From Spirochaetaceae bacterium (GTDB lineage Bacteria; Spirochaetota; Spirochaetia; Treponematales; Breznakiellaceae), in contig JAISZQ010000192.1 in the NCBI GenBank assembly GCA_031269165.1, forward strand, positions 1 to 7,152: DNA of 7,152 bases, read 5' to 3'. The position numbers and the translations under genes are program-made. Of this stretch, positions 1 to 6,106 are shown in pieces. The number at the start of each line of letters is the position of its first letter. Positions within the stretch are counted from its first letter, which is position 1. The notes beneath the pieces were generated by a model that saw nothing but the letters and a program-made list of their open reading frames with translations, did not search any database and was not told the origin of the DNA.

Positions 1-1143
1 TCGGTGTATATGCTCGCGCTGGGGTTGCGGGACGCGGAGATCGGGTTTGTTACCACGGTGTATATGCTTTCGCAGGTGGTTTTCGGGCTGCTGGGGGGCG
101 TCATCACGGACAAGCTCGGCAGACGGCTCACGACGGCGGTGTTCGATTTTTTCGCGTGGTGCGTCCCCTGTGTCATCTGGTTTCTGGCGAAGGACTTCTG
201 GTTTTTCCTCGGCGCGGCACTGGTCAACGGCATGATGAAGATCACGCAGAATTCGTGGGACTGCCTTCTCGTCGAGGACGCGGAAAAAGAACAAATCACG
301 AAGATCTACTCGCTGGTCATCATCAGCGGGCAAGCCTCCGCGCTCTTTGCGCCCATCGCGTCTATCCTCGTGTCGCGCCTCTCGCTGGTGCCCGCCGTGC
401 GTATCCTCTATGTCAACGCTTTTGTCGTGATGACGGTGAAAATTGTGTTGCTCTACACGTTCTCACGGGAGACGAGTACCGGCATTATCCGCAAACGAGA
501 GACGAAGGGGAAAAGTATCGCGGCCCTGCTCACCGGGTATGGCGGCGTACTCAAGATCATCGGGCGGTCGAGCGGCACCCGCTTTTCGCTCGTCATCGCG
601 GCCCTCGTCGGCGCGGTGAACATGGTGAACATCACCTTTTGGCAGGTCATCGCCAGCAAACGGCTCCTCGTCCCCGACTCGCTCCTCCCGCTTTTCCCCA
701 TGTTCCGCTCGGTACTGGCGATTGTGTTCCTTTTCACCGTCATTCCCCACATCACCGGCGCGGTCCGCCTGAAACGGCCCTTGGTCATCGGGTTCGTCGC
801 CTACATCGCGGGACAGGCCGTCTTGATCGCGACACCCGGCGGACGGGGTCTTGCCACCTACGCGGTGCTCTGCGTGTCACTCTTCTTTGACGGGTTTGGC
901 AACGGCAGTCTCATGATGCTCGCCGAGTCGGTCGTCGCCCTCTACGTCAACAAAGCGGAACGCGCCCGCGTGATGGCCATCCAGCACATGATCATCATGC
1001 TCGCCACCGCTCCCTTTGGCTGGATCGGCGGTATCCTCTCCGGGTTCTCCCGCATCCTCCCCTTCACCCTGAACATCGCCCTCCTCAGCATAGGCATCAT
1101 CGTGACACTGGCCTTTTACCGGAAAGAAGCCCGTGAACCGTGA
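1..1143 (+). CDS. Major facilitator superfamily (MFS) transporter, 5'-truncated by window edge
   Basis: An open frame runs from the first base to a TGA at 1141-1143, about 380 residues. No ribosome binding site precedes the GTG at 4 and the frame is open to the edge, so the true start probably lies upstream, and the first membrane helix may be missing. The product is an integral inner-membrane protein rich in hydrophobic segments. About 30 residues in is the MFS loop signature GGVITDKLGRR (G-x3-D-K-x-G-R-R), which normally joins helices 2 and 3. A long polar stretch near the middle (RKRETKGKS) fits the cytoplasmic loop between the two six-helix halves. The C-terminus (FYRKEAREP) is short and basic, as expected on the cytoplasmic side. 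The substrate cannot be told from the sequence; a drug or sugar exporter/importer is possible. The superfamily call is firm, the function open. Confidence 0.85.
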   Translation, partial: SVYMLALGLRDAEIGFVTTVYMLSQVVFGLLGGVITDKLGRRLTTAVFDFFAWCVPCVIWFLAKDFWFFLGAALVNGMMKITQNSWDCLLVEDAEKEQITKIYSLVIISGQASALFAPIASILVSRLSLVPAVRILYVNAFVVMTVKIVLLYTFSRETSTGIIRKRETKGKSIAALLTGYGGVLKIIGRSSGTRFSLVIAALVGAVNMVNITFWQVIASKRLLVPDSLLPLFPMFRSVLAIVFLFTVIPHITGAVRLKRPLVIGFVAYIAGQAVLIATPGGRGLATYAVLCVSLFFDGFGNGSLMMLAESVVALYVNKAERARVMAIQHMIIMLATAPFGWIGGILSGFSRILPFTLNIALLSIGIIVTLAFYRKEAREP

Positions 1144-1312
1144 GGGGCACGTTTCGCGCTTTCTCTGGAGCGTATCGCGGAAAATCCCACCGCCGCGTTC
1201 AGGGTAAGAATAATGCCGATCGTTACCACCGTTTTGATGAACGAGAAGCCTTTGTCTTTGGCGAATAACGTTTTTTAAGCGTGTTCATGAGGGAACGAGC
1301 GTGGGGGTTCAT
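1116..1312 (-). pseudogene. Decayed N-terminal fragment of a type IV prepilin / type II secretion pseudopilin
   Basis: On the minus strand an ATG at 1312 (or the in-frame ATG at 1288) opens MNPHARSLMNTLKK and then loses frame at a run of six A (minus strand; T1271-1276). Adding one A to this run restores AKDKGFSFIKTVVTIG followed by a hydrophobic stretch and SAIRSRESAKRAP. This is the classic layout of a prepilin: a short basic leader, a Gly before the peptidase cleavage site, Phe+1, then a roughly 20-residue hydrophobic helix. The usual Glu at mature position 5 is Lys here. The frame ends at 1116-1118 inside the end of the MFS gene, with no globular domain. An indel, loss of Glu5 and truncation together point to a relic, not a working gene. 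No clear ribosome binding site is visible. The IS30 element begins about 90 bp upstream of the ATG. Confidence 0.6.
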
Positions 1313-1398
1313 GGCGTGACGCCTGTTGGGTTCCACGCATCAGGAATCCGCCATGCTGGAATTTTTCGCCTTCGCGGATCACTTTATATTACGCCGGT

Positions 1399-1416
1399 TC
1401 AAATCTGAAGTGCGAA
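1399..1416 (+). repeat. Left terminal inverted repeat of the IS30 element
   Basis: TCAAATCTGAAGTGCGAA is the exact reverse complement of 2465-2482. Identity stops on both sides of the 18 bp. The repeat also encodes the last residues (ALQI) and the TGA stop of the transposase, so the gene runs to the very end of the element. Confidence 0.9.
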
Positions 1417-2390
1417 TAAATGCTCCGAAAAGACCTCGTTTGGGGTACGGTATTCTAAAGACTTACGGAGACGATGGGCAAGAGCCTTGATTTTTTCAAC
1501 AATCGTGTCAAGCCGCTCTTGATCAAGCGTTTCAAAGGAAGTCCCTTTGGGAAGATACTGCCGTATCAGCCCGTTGGTGTGCCCGTTCAGTCCCCGCTCC
1601 CATGAATGGTAAGGATGGGCAAAATATATGTCGCACTGCAAATCCCGCGCCAGCGCTTTGTGCCCTGAAAATTCTTTCCCGTTATCCACCGTCAGGGTTT
1701 TCAAGCTTCCGGCGGGAATTGACCGGAATGCCCGGACCACCGCCGCGCCGAGTGTTGCCGCCGCTTTATTGGGCATGACTTCCCCCAAGAGGAATTTTGT
1801 GGTCTTGCCGACAAAAGTCGCGATATACGCCGTTTTCCCCGCCCCTTCTATCGTGTCTCCCTCCCAGTCCCCCACACGAACCTTCTTATTAACCGCTTCC
1901 GGGCGCTCGCCTGTCATTTTCCGGTCCGGAATCTGTCCCCGGCGGTCCCGGCGGCCCCCCGAGCCTTCCATTTTACCCTCGGATGGCGGAAATGCCCCTT
2001 CATTTCCGGGTCTTTGTCCATTTCTCCATACAAATACTGGTATATTGTCTCATGACTTACTCGCATTTCCTCCTGCCCGGGGTATGTTACCCTTAACCGC
2101 CCCGCTATCTGCTCAGGCGAGCAGTCTTCCTTGAACAATGCGGCAACTTCCGCCATCAGTTGCGGGTTGCCGGTTTTCGGCCTCCCCCTGGAATCCCTCC
2201 GCCGCTCTCCCGCCTTCCGCTGGGCTTCCCCTCCGCTATATATCCCGCCCCCGCTGTTCCGGGCTATCTCCCGGTAAACGCTGCCGGGATGTTTCCCCAT
2301 GATCACCGCGCTGTAACAAACGGGCAGTCCCATGGCAGTCATCGCCTGTAGCGCGATTCTTTCGTCTCTGGTAAAATGGGTGTATGGCAT
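1399..2390 (-). pseudogene. IS30-family transposase, frameshifted and missing the catalytic Glu
   Basis: Two overlapping frames together make one transposase of about 330 residues, the usual family length. The first (2390 to 1914) starts at an ATG with a good GGAGGAG site 6-7 bases upstream. It carries the N-terminal helix-turn-helix region (YTHFTRDERIALQAM ... GSVYREIARN). The second (from 1971) carries the DDE domain: GDWEGDTI, then TVDNGKEF, then SWERGLNGHTNGLIRQYLPKG. Homology passes from one frame to the other near the A-AAA run around 1972-1978 and needs a -1 shift (HPRVK to MEGSGGRRDRRGQIP). IS30 transposases normally use one frame, so a mutation is more likely than programmed shifting. 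From the second Asp, 33 residues lead exactly to a Gly (codon 1582-1584) where family members have the catalytic Glu (ERGTNENTNG in typical members). Two lesions make the protein very probably inactive. Confidence 0.88.
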
Positions 2391-2464
2391 CGTTCTCCTC
2401 CGGTATGTGGTTTTGCAACTTTATTTTACCGGACTTGGCGATGCCTTTTCTATGCTCCCTTATT

Positions 2465-2482
2465 TTCGCACTTCAGATTTGA
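2465..2482 (-). repeat. Right terminal inverted repeat of the IS30 element
   Basis: TTCGCACTTCAGATTTGA pairs perfectly with 1399-1416 in inverted orientation. It lies 74 bp upstream of the transposase ATG, so the promoter of the transposase must lie within this short leader or outside the element. Confidence 0.9.
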
Positions 2483-2533
2483 TTGGGCCTAACAAGTCTA
2501 GGAGATTACCAAACGGTTACGCCCCATTCGGGG

Positions 2534-2562
2534 TTGCCTGTTGTGGCGGTTTCCGGTATACT
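2534..2562 (+). promoter_or_regulatory. Sigma-70-type promoter of the symporter gene
   Basis: TTGCCT (2534-2539) and TATACT (2557-2562) are separated by 17 bases. The ATG of the gene starts at 2570, only seven bases past the -10 box, so transcription should begin at or within two bases of the start codon. There is no Shine-Dalgarno sequence between the box and the ATG. The promoter lies about 50 bp outside the IS30 element, so the insertion did not remove it. Confidence 0.7.
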
Positions 2563-2569
2563 CATAACT

Positions 2570-3820
2570 ATGAAGGTTTGGGTTAAGCTGTTTTCCGGCG
2601 CGGTCATCGGGGTTGTGCTGGGCATGGTGTTGCCGTTTCGGGAAAATAGTCTCTTGGCGCACGTGATTGACTTTTTGCCGCAACTCGCGCTCCGCATCGG
2701 CCGTTATGTCGCGCCGCCACTGGTCGTTTTTTCGCTGACGATAGCGATTCACCGGTTGCGTCAGGAAGGCAGGTTCTGGGGGCTCGTGGGGAAGTCCTTT
2801 CTCGTGATTCTGGCGACGACGGTCGTTGTGCTGACGTTCGGGATCGGTGCCGCGCGACTCTTGTTTCCCAGCGGCCGGATCCCCATCATCGTGGAAAACG
2901 CCGCCGAGATCGCGCCGCCTGCCCTGGAACAATCGGCTTTTGAGCTTTTTCCTTCCAATATGTTCTCCGTGCTAGCCGGGGACGGGCTTTTCCTGTTTCC
3001 CTTGTGTGTATTCGCGTTTTTTTTGGCGATTGGGCTCTCGTACGACAAGATGTATTCAAAGCCGTTGCTGTCTTTGTGCGACTCATTCTCGCGGATTTTC
3101 TTCCATATAGCGGCGTTTTTTTCAGAGATACTCGGCATCGTTGTCATCGTGTTGGCCGCGTATTACGCATGGCAGTACCGTTTGGTGCTCACGAAGGGCA
3201 TTTTTTCGGGGCTTATCCGGCTGCTCCTTATCATCACGCTGTCTCTGTCGTTTGTCGTGTTGCCGCTGTTGCTCTATCTCTTTCGTCCTAAGAAAAAGTC
3301 CGCGCCGTGGAAAAAACTCTACGGGTCGCTCGGCCCGGCCATCGCCGCCTTCTTTTCAGGCGACATAAACTTTACCCTTCCTGTGCTTCTTCTCCATACC
3401 AAGGAAAATTTGGGGGTGAACCGCCGGGTCAACGCCATTGCTCCCCTGCTTTACGCGACTATAGGCCGGGCGGGAAGCGCGATGGTGGCCGCCGTGTCGT
3501 TTATCGTGATTCTCCAATCTTACTCAAGTCTTGAGATTGAATTTGAGCAAATCATGCAAATCTGGGGACGCGCTCTGCTCCTGTCGCTGATGCTGGGGCG
3601 AAACAGTGGAGACGGCGCGATTGTGGCACTTGCCGCGCTCTGTCTCTGGGCGCCGGAAGGGTTTAAGACTGGTTACCTGATCTTGAAGCCGATCGGGTTT
3701 TTTCTTATCGCGTGCGCCACGCTCATCGACTGCATGGCGGCAACGCTCGGCAGTTACGCGATCGCGCATACCGGCCCGGACTACCTGTCCGATGAGAAGA
3801 AGGTTAAAAACTTTGTATAA
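2570..3820 (+). CDS. Divergent dicarboxylate/amino acid:cation symporter family (DAACS) transporter
   Basis: The 416-residue product is a polytopic inner-membrane protein, close to the 400-430 residues usual in the family. ATG at 2570 was chosen because MKVWVKLFSGAVIGVVLGMVLP matches the typical start and helix 1 of the family. The frame is open further upstream, but that part has no family character and reaches the IS30 end. The family-like core is FFSGDINFTLP (261-271), then TKENLGVNRRVNAIAPL (277-293), which matches the serine-rich re-entrant hairpin region and its ENLGV motif. Where GltPh-like carriers have NMDGT, this protein has TIGRAGSA (297-304). In the last helix, D-x2-R-T-x2-N-x3-D of the archetype is replaced by D386-CMAATLGSYAI. 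Known ligand and sodium residues are thus missing, so glutamate or dicarboxylate transport should not be assumed. It probably forms its own transcription unit. Confidence 0.82.
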   Translation: MKVWVKLFSGAVIGVVLGMVLPFRENSLLAHVIDFLPQLALRIGRYVAPPLVVFSLTIAIHRLRQEGRFWGLVGKSFLVILATTVVVLTFGIGAARLLFPSGRIPIIVENAAEIAPPALEQSAFELFPSNMFSVLAGDGLFLFPLCVFAFFLAIGLSYDKMYSKPLLSLCDSFSRIFFHIAAFFSEILGIVVIVLAAYYAWQYRLVLTKGIFSGLIRLLLIITLSLSFVVLPLLLYLFRPKKKSAPWKKLYGSLGPAIAAFFSGDINFTLPVLLLHTKENLGVNRRVNAIAPLLYATIGRAGSAMVAAVSFIVILQSYSSLEIEFEQIMQIWGRALLLSLMLGRNSGDGAIVALAALCLWAPEGFKTGYLILKPIGFFLIACATLIDCMAATLGSYAIAHTGPDYLSDEKKVKNFV

Positions 3821-3887
3821 TTATGGTCGCTTGTCGGTAGGTTGGGGGAATCTTTCGTGCTATTGGGCAAGGAAATTCGTCGGGAGA

Positions 3888-3942
3888 CCGGGAGCACACC
3901 GCCCATAGGGAGCACCGTTGCCGACGGCGGCTGTGTTCCCGG
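3888..3942 (+). terminator. Imperfect hairpin downstream of the symporter gene
   Basis: The arms 3888-3903 (CCGGGAGCACACCGCC) and 3926-3942 (GGCGGCTGTGTTCCCGG) pair with one bulge and one G-U, with a 22-base loop. It begins 68 bases after the symporter stop. No T-run follows, so it is not a textbook rho-independent terminator; it may slow polymerase or protect a 3' end. A small perfect 6-bp hairpin (3948-3963, loop ATAC) follows directly. Confidence 0.35.
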
Positions 3943-3989
3943 CTGAAATAGCGATACCGCTATAGTACGCCTCTTTGGGCGGGGGCGTT

Positions 3990-4007
3990 ACGGGGGCTGG
4001 CCCCCGT
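3990..4007. repeat. G/C-rich hairpin (first of three ahead of coaD)
   Basis: ACGGGGG and CCCCCGT pair perfectly around a four-base loop. With the two hairpins that follow it lies within about 110 bases. The G5/C5 style also appears at 4079-4100 and 6588-6612, suggesting a family of small palindromes spread between genes in this genome. Confidence 0.6.
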
Positions 4008-4023
4008 AGAGGGGGTAAGCGGA

Positions 4024-4073
4024 AGCCATCGCACAACCACAAGCCCGATTGGGCTTGTGGTTGTGCGATGGCT
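4024..4073. repeat. Perfect 23-bp hairpin with 4-base loop ahead of coaD
   Basis: Bases 4024-4046 are the exact reverse complement of 4051-4073, separated by GATT. No T-run follows on either strand, so an intrinsic terminator is unlikely. If transcribed, it would form a fully paired stem of about two helical turns, the size RNase III favours. The stem ends 60 bases before the coaD start. It could equally be an extragenic palindromic repeat with no regulatory role. Confidence 0.9.
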
Positions 4074-4078
4074 GGAGC

Positions 4079-4100
4079 GGAGGGGGAGACTTCCCCCTTC
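4079..4100. repeat. G/C-rich hairpin just upstream of the coaD ribosome binding site
   Basis: AGGGGGA (4081-4087) pairs with TCCCCCT (4092-4098) around a four-base loop, extended by a G-T and a G-C pair. It ends 21 bases before the AGGGG site at 4122 and so does not hide it. Confidence 0.6.
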
Positions 4101-4133
4101 TCAATAACTTTGGGGACGGACAGGGGAAAAACT

Positions 4134-4790
4134 ATGGGAGCAAGAAAAAAAATCGCGGTTTATGCGGGGTCGTTTGATCCGCCGACATTCGGGCATCTCG
4201 ACATTATCAAGCGGGCGTCGGCGATGTTTGCCGGGTTGCATGTGGTTGTCGCCCAGAACAACCGGAAGAAGTATCTTTTTCCGGTCGAGGAGCGGATTTC
4301 GCTCATGGAGGCGCTTTGCCGTAAGATGCGGAACGTGAAGGTTGCCGCCACGTCGGCGTTGGTTATCGACTATATGCGGGAATCGGACATCAAGATTTTG
4401 GTGCGCGGGGTGCGGAACGCCGATGACTTTTCCGCTGAGGCAAGTATGGCCCTCTGGAATAAGGCGCTCTACGCCAAAGCAGAAACGGTGTTTTTGCCGT
4501 CTTCTCCTGAACTCGCCTACCTCAATTCGTCCGGCGTGAAAGAAGTTATCGCGTTTGGCGGCGATTTTTCGTCTTTTGTGCCGCTCGTTGTGCGTGAGGC
4601 CTTGACAAAAAAACTCAAGGCGGGTATCATAGGGGTAGATTCATTGGTGTCCGGCACAAACGCGGATGGTGTGGAAATTGCCCGCTCGTTGTATAGACGA
4701 GCGTCCGATCTCCGTGCTGTTCGTGAGGAAGCCGATCGGGCAGATGTCCAATCGGACGGTCCGGCGGAAGATCCGCAGAAAGCCGAATAA
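4134..4790 (+). CDS. coaD: Phosphopantetheine adenylyltransferase with C-terminal extension
   Basis: CoaD transfers AMP from ATP to 4'-phosphopantetheine, giving dephospho-CoA and pyrophosphate, the penultimate step of CoA synthesis in the cytosol. The nucleotidyltransferase signature AGSFDPPTFGHLD (11-23) with the T-x-G-H motif (18-21) is intact. RGVRNADDF (91-99) and LNSSGVKEV (130-138) match further family motifs. ATG 4134 was chosen because AGGGG lies 7 bases upstream and the family motif then sits at the normal distance from the N-terminus; the open frame further upstream runs through the hairpins. The product is 218 residues, while CoaD is usually about 160. The extra part from about residue 164 is polar and acidic (REEADRADVQ ... 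AEDPQKAE), shows no recognised domain, and coincides with a promoter for the next genes. It may therefore be read-through into former leader DNA. Confidence 0.93.
   Translation: MGARKKIAVYAGSFDPPTFGHLDIIKRASAMFAGLHVVVAQNNRKKYLFPVEERISLMEALCRKMRNVKVAATSALVIDYMRESDIKILVRGVRNADDFSAEASMALWNKALYAKAETVFLPSSPELAYLNSSGVKEVIAFGGDFSSFVPLVVREALTKKLKAGIIGVDSLVSGTNADGVEIARSLYRRASDLRAVREEADRADVQSDGPAEDPQKAE
4602..4630 (+). promoter_or_regulatory. Promoter inside the 3' end of coaD, for rpmF-acpP-rnc
   Basis: TTGACA (4602-4607) and TATCAT (4625-4630) are spaced by exactly 17 bases, a perfect -35 and a 4/6 -10 box. Transcription would start near 4637, giving rpmF a leader of about 180 bases that also encodes the CoaD extension. 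A 7-bp hairpin lies in the leader (4683-4689 with 4697-4703). GTCCGAT (4703-4709) can pair with ATCGGAC (4751-4757), so the leader may be structured. Confidence 0.6.
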
Positions 4791-4815
4791 ACACCAGAAG
4801 GGAAGAGGTATTATC

Positions 4816-4995
4816 ATGGCGGTTCCGAGAGCAAAAACGTCGAAAGCCCGCACGAGGCGGAGACAAGCGATCAATATGAAACTTGACGCGAGGACTTTTA
4901 TTACGTGTTCCAACTGCGGTAACCAAGTGTTACGGCATAGAGTGTGCCCAAAATGCGGTTTTTACCGGGGGCGGCAAGTTATCATTCCGAAATAA
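4816..4995 (+). CDS. rpmF: 50S ribosomal protein L32
   Basis: This is a 59-residue basic protein of the large ribosomal subunit. It starts MAVPRAKTSKARTRRRQ, the usual N-terminus of bacterial L32. The zinc-ribbon form is present, with CSNC (31-34) and CPKC (44-47), so it is the zinc-binding rather than the cysteine-free variant. AGAGG sits 7 bases before ATG 4816. The frame is open further upstream, overlapping coaD, but the family start and ribosome binding site decide for 4816. It follows coaD by 25 bases and precedes acpP by 14. In many bacteria a yceD (DUF177) gene precedes rpmF; here coaD takes that place. Confidence 0.97.
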   Translation: MAVPRAKTSKARTRRRQAINMKLDARTFITCSNCGNQVLRHRVCPKCGFYRGRQVIIPK

Positions 4996-5009
4996 CAAGG
5001 GGTTATGGT

Positions 5010-5249
5010 ATGGCTGAGGAATTATTTGAGAAGATCAAGGCATTGATTGCCAAGAAACTTGACGTGGATGAAAGCAAAATCGAGCTTTCATCGTCTTTCA
5101 GGCAGGATTTAGGGGCGGACAGCCTCGACACCTACGAACTCGTGTACCAAATTGAGGAAGATTTCGGTATCAAAATCCCTGACGAGAAGGCCCAGGAATT
5201 TGAAACCGTCGGCGACGCGTACGAGTTTATCAAATCGCAGCAAAAGTGA
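5010..5249 (+). CDS. acpP: Acyl carrier protein
   Basis: The 79-residue acidic protein carries growing acyl chains on a 4'-phosphopantetheine arm during cytosolic fatty-acid synthesis. The attachment motif is GADSLD, with the modified Ser at residue 38. The surrounding FRQDLGADSLDTYELVYQIE and the ending FETVGDAYEFI are typical of AcpP and distinguish it from peptide carrier domains. ATG 5010 has AAGGGG 7 bases upstream. The earlier open start at 4944 lies inside rpmF and is not credible. rpmF is 14 bases upstream, and rnc starts on the base after the stop. Confidence 0.97.
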   Translation: MAEELFEKIKALIAKKLDVDESKIELSSSFRQDLGADSLDTYELVYQIEEDFGIKIPDEKAQEFETVGDAYEFIKSQQK

Positions 5250-6032
5250 GTGAAAGCGGTTTTTCCTGAGATAAACGCGGAAAGAAAGAATCAACTGCGC
5301 TCCTTTTGCCACAACGCCGGTATCAAGTTTAAGAATATACGGTTGTTGAACCTTGCCCTCATGCATCGTTCGGTTGCGAATGAATCGCATATTGCCGGGG
5401 TGCGCCTCGGGGTACGTCCTGAGGGGGGCAAGACCAACAACGAACGTCTCGAATTTTTGGGCGATGCTATTCTCGGTGCCGTCACGGCGACGTTGCTCTA
5501 TCGTTACTATGACGAAAAGAGCGAAGGGGATCTGGCCAAGATAAAGAGTGTCGTCGTGTCGGAAGACATTCTCTGCGGCATCGCCCGCGAGTTGCAGATT
5601 GACGGCGTGATGATTCTGGGCAAGGGCGAAGAGTTGTCGGGCGGCAGGACAAAAAACGCGCTGCTTGCCGATGCGGTGGAGGCGGTCATCGGGGCGCTTT
5701 ACCTCGACAGCGGCTACAAGGCCGTGTTTTCCTTCGTGGAACGGTGCGTCATGCCGGAGATCAAGCGGGTCGCCGAACACGGCTATCACCGCGACTACAA
5801 ATCGTTGTTGCAAGAGTTCTCCCAGCGCGAATGGAAAGCCTATCCCCTGTACCGCTGTACCGACTCAGGCGGCGCGGAACACCAAAAAACCTTCTGGGTC
5901 GAAGTCTCCGTCCACGGCAAAAACTACGGCCCGTGCGTTGGCCGCAGCAAAAAAAGCGCCGAACAGGAAGCCGCCCGCAAGGCCTACGAAGCGTTGACGG
6001 GAAAACCGGCCCCGGTGGGAAACGCTGATTAA
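5250..6032 (+). CDS. rnc: Ribonuclease III
   Basis: RNase III cuts double-stranded RNA, processes the rRNA precursor and controls some mRNAs. The 260-residue product has the endonuclease domain first, with signature NNERLEFLGDAIL (63-75; E65, E68 and D72) and NALLADAVEAVIGALYLD (136-153; D141, E144). A double-stranded RNA-binding domain follows at about 182-250 (DYKSLLQEF ... SKKSAEQEAARKAYEAL). Compared with common RNase III there are roughly a dozen extra residues between MHRS and NNERLEF (about 48-61, AGVRLGVRPEGG). The start is GTG at 5250, directly after the acpP stop; no good ribosome binding site is visible, so translation is probably coupled to acpP. The stop is TAA at 6030-6032. Confidence 0.95.
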   Translation: MKAVFPEINAERKNQLRSFCHNAGIKFKNIRLLNLALMHRSVANESHIAGVRLGVRPEGGKTNNERLEFLGDAILGAVTATLLYRYYDEKSEGDLAKIKSVVVSEDILCGIARELQIDGVMILGKGEELSGGRTKNALLADAVEAVIGALYLDSGYKAVFSFVERCVMPEIKRVAEHGYHRDYKSLLQEFSQREWKAYPLYRCTDSGGAEHQKTFWVEVSVHGKNYGPCVGRSKKSAEQEAARKAYEALTGKPAPVGNAD

Positions 6033-6059
6033 ATCAAAGAAATTGATAAAACGTCCACA

Positions 6060-6106
6060 GATTTCACCGATTAACATTGATTTTGCCTCGTTTAATCGGT
6101 GAAATC
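6060..6106. terminator. 15-bp perfect hairpin after rnc (possible terminator or dispersed repeat)
   Basis: GATTTCACCGATTAA (6060-6074) and TTAATCGGTGAAATC (6092-6106) pair without mismatch across a 17-base loop, 27 bases past the rnc stop. The stem is A/T-rich and followed by AGCGCAATTTT rather than a clean T-run, so termination would be weak. Its wording (CACAGATTTCACCGATTAACA) resembles 'cacagatt' intergenic repeats I recall from many bacteria; that is memory, not a search result. Confidence 0.5.

Larger units (their letters stand above)
1399..2482 (-). mobile_element. IS30-family insertion sequence, full length but degenerate (1084 bp)
   Basis: The element is bounded by perfect 18-bp inverted repeats (1399-1416 and 2465-2482) and contains one transposase gene filling most of its length. 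The size is normal for the IS30 family (about 1.0-1.2 kb). I see no clear short target duplication: the left flank reads CCGGT and the right flank TTGGG. Either the duplication has decayed or the true ends differ by a base or two. The transposase is frameshifted and lacks its third catalytic residue, so this copy should not move by itself, although intact repeats could still be used by a transposase from another copy. Confidence 0.88.

Noticed and set aside
2483..2569. Upstream extension of the symporter frame
   Set aside because: It starts at the IS30 boundary and runs through the promoter; the family N-terminus begins at 2570.
3816..3821. TATAAT at the end of the symporter gene as a promoter for downstream genes
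   Set aside because: No acceptable -35 hexamer lies 16-18 bases upstream, and the box overlaps the stop codon by chance composition.
3975..4133. Upstream extension of the coaD frame
   Set aside because: It reads through three palindromes and lacks CoaD character; ATG 4134 has a good ribosome binding site and the right distance to the family motif.
3821..4133. CRISPR array or small RNA gene in the palindrome-rich spacer
   Set aside because: The palindromes differ from each other and there are no evenly spaced direct repeats; nothing identifies a known RNA family.
5109..5813. A 234-codon minus-strand open frame across acpP and rnc
   Set aside because: It lies antisense to two firmly identified genes and has no family features; it is a by-product of their codon use.
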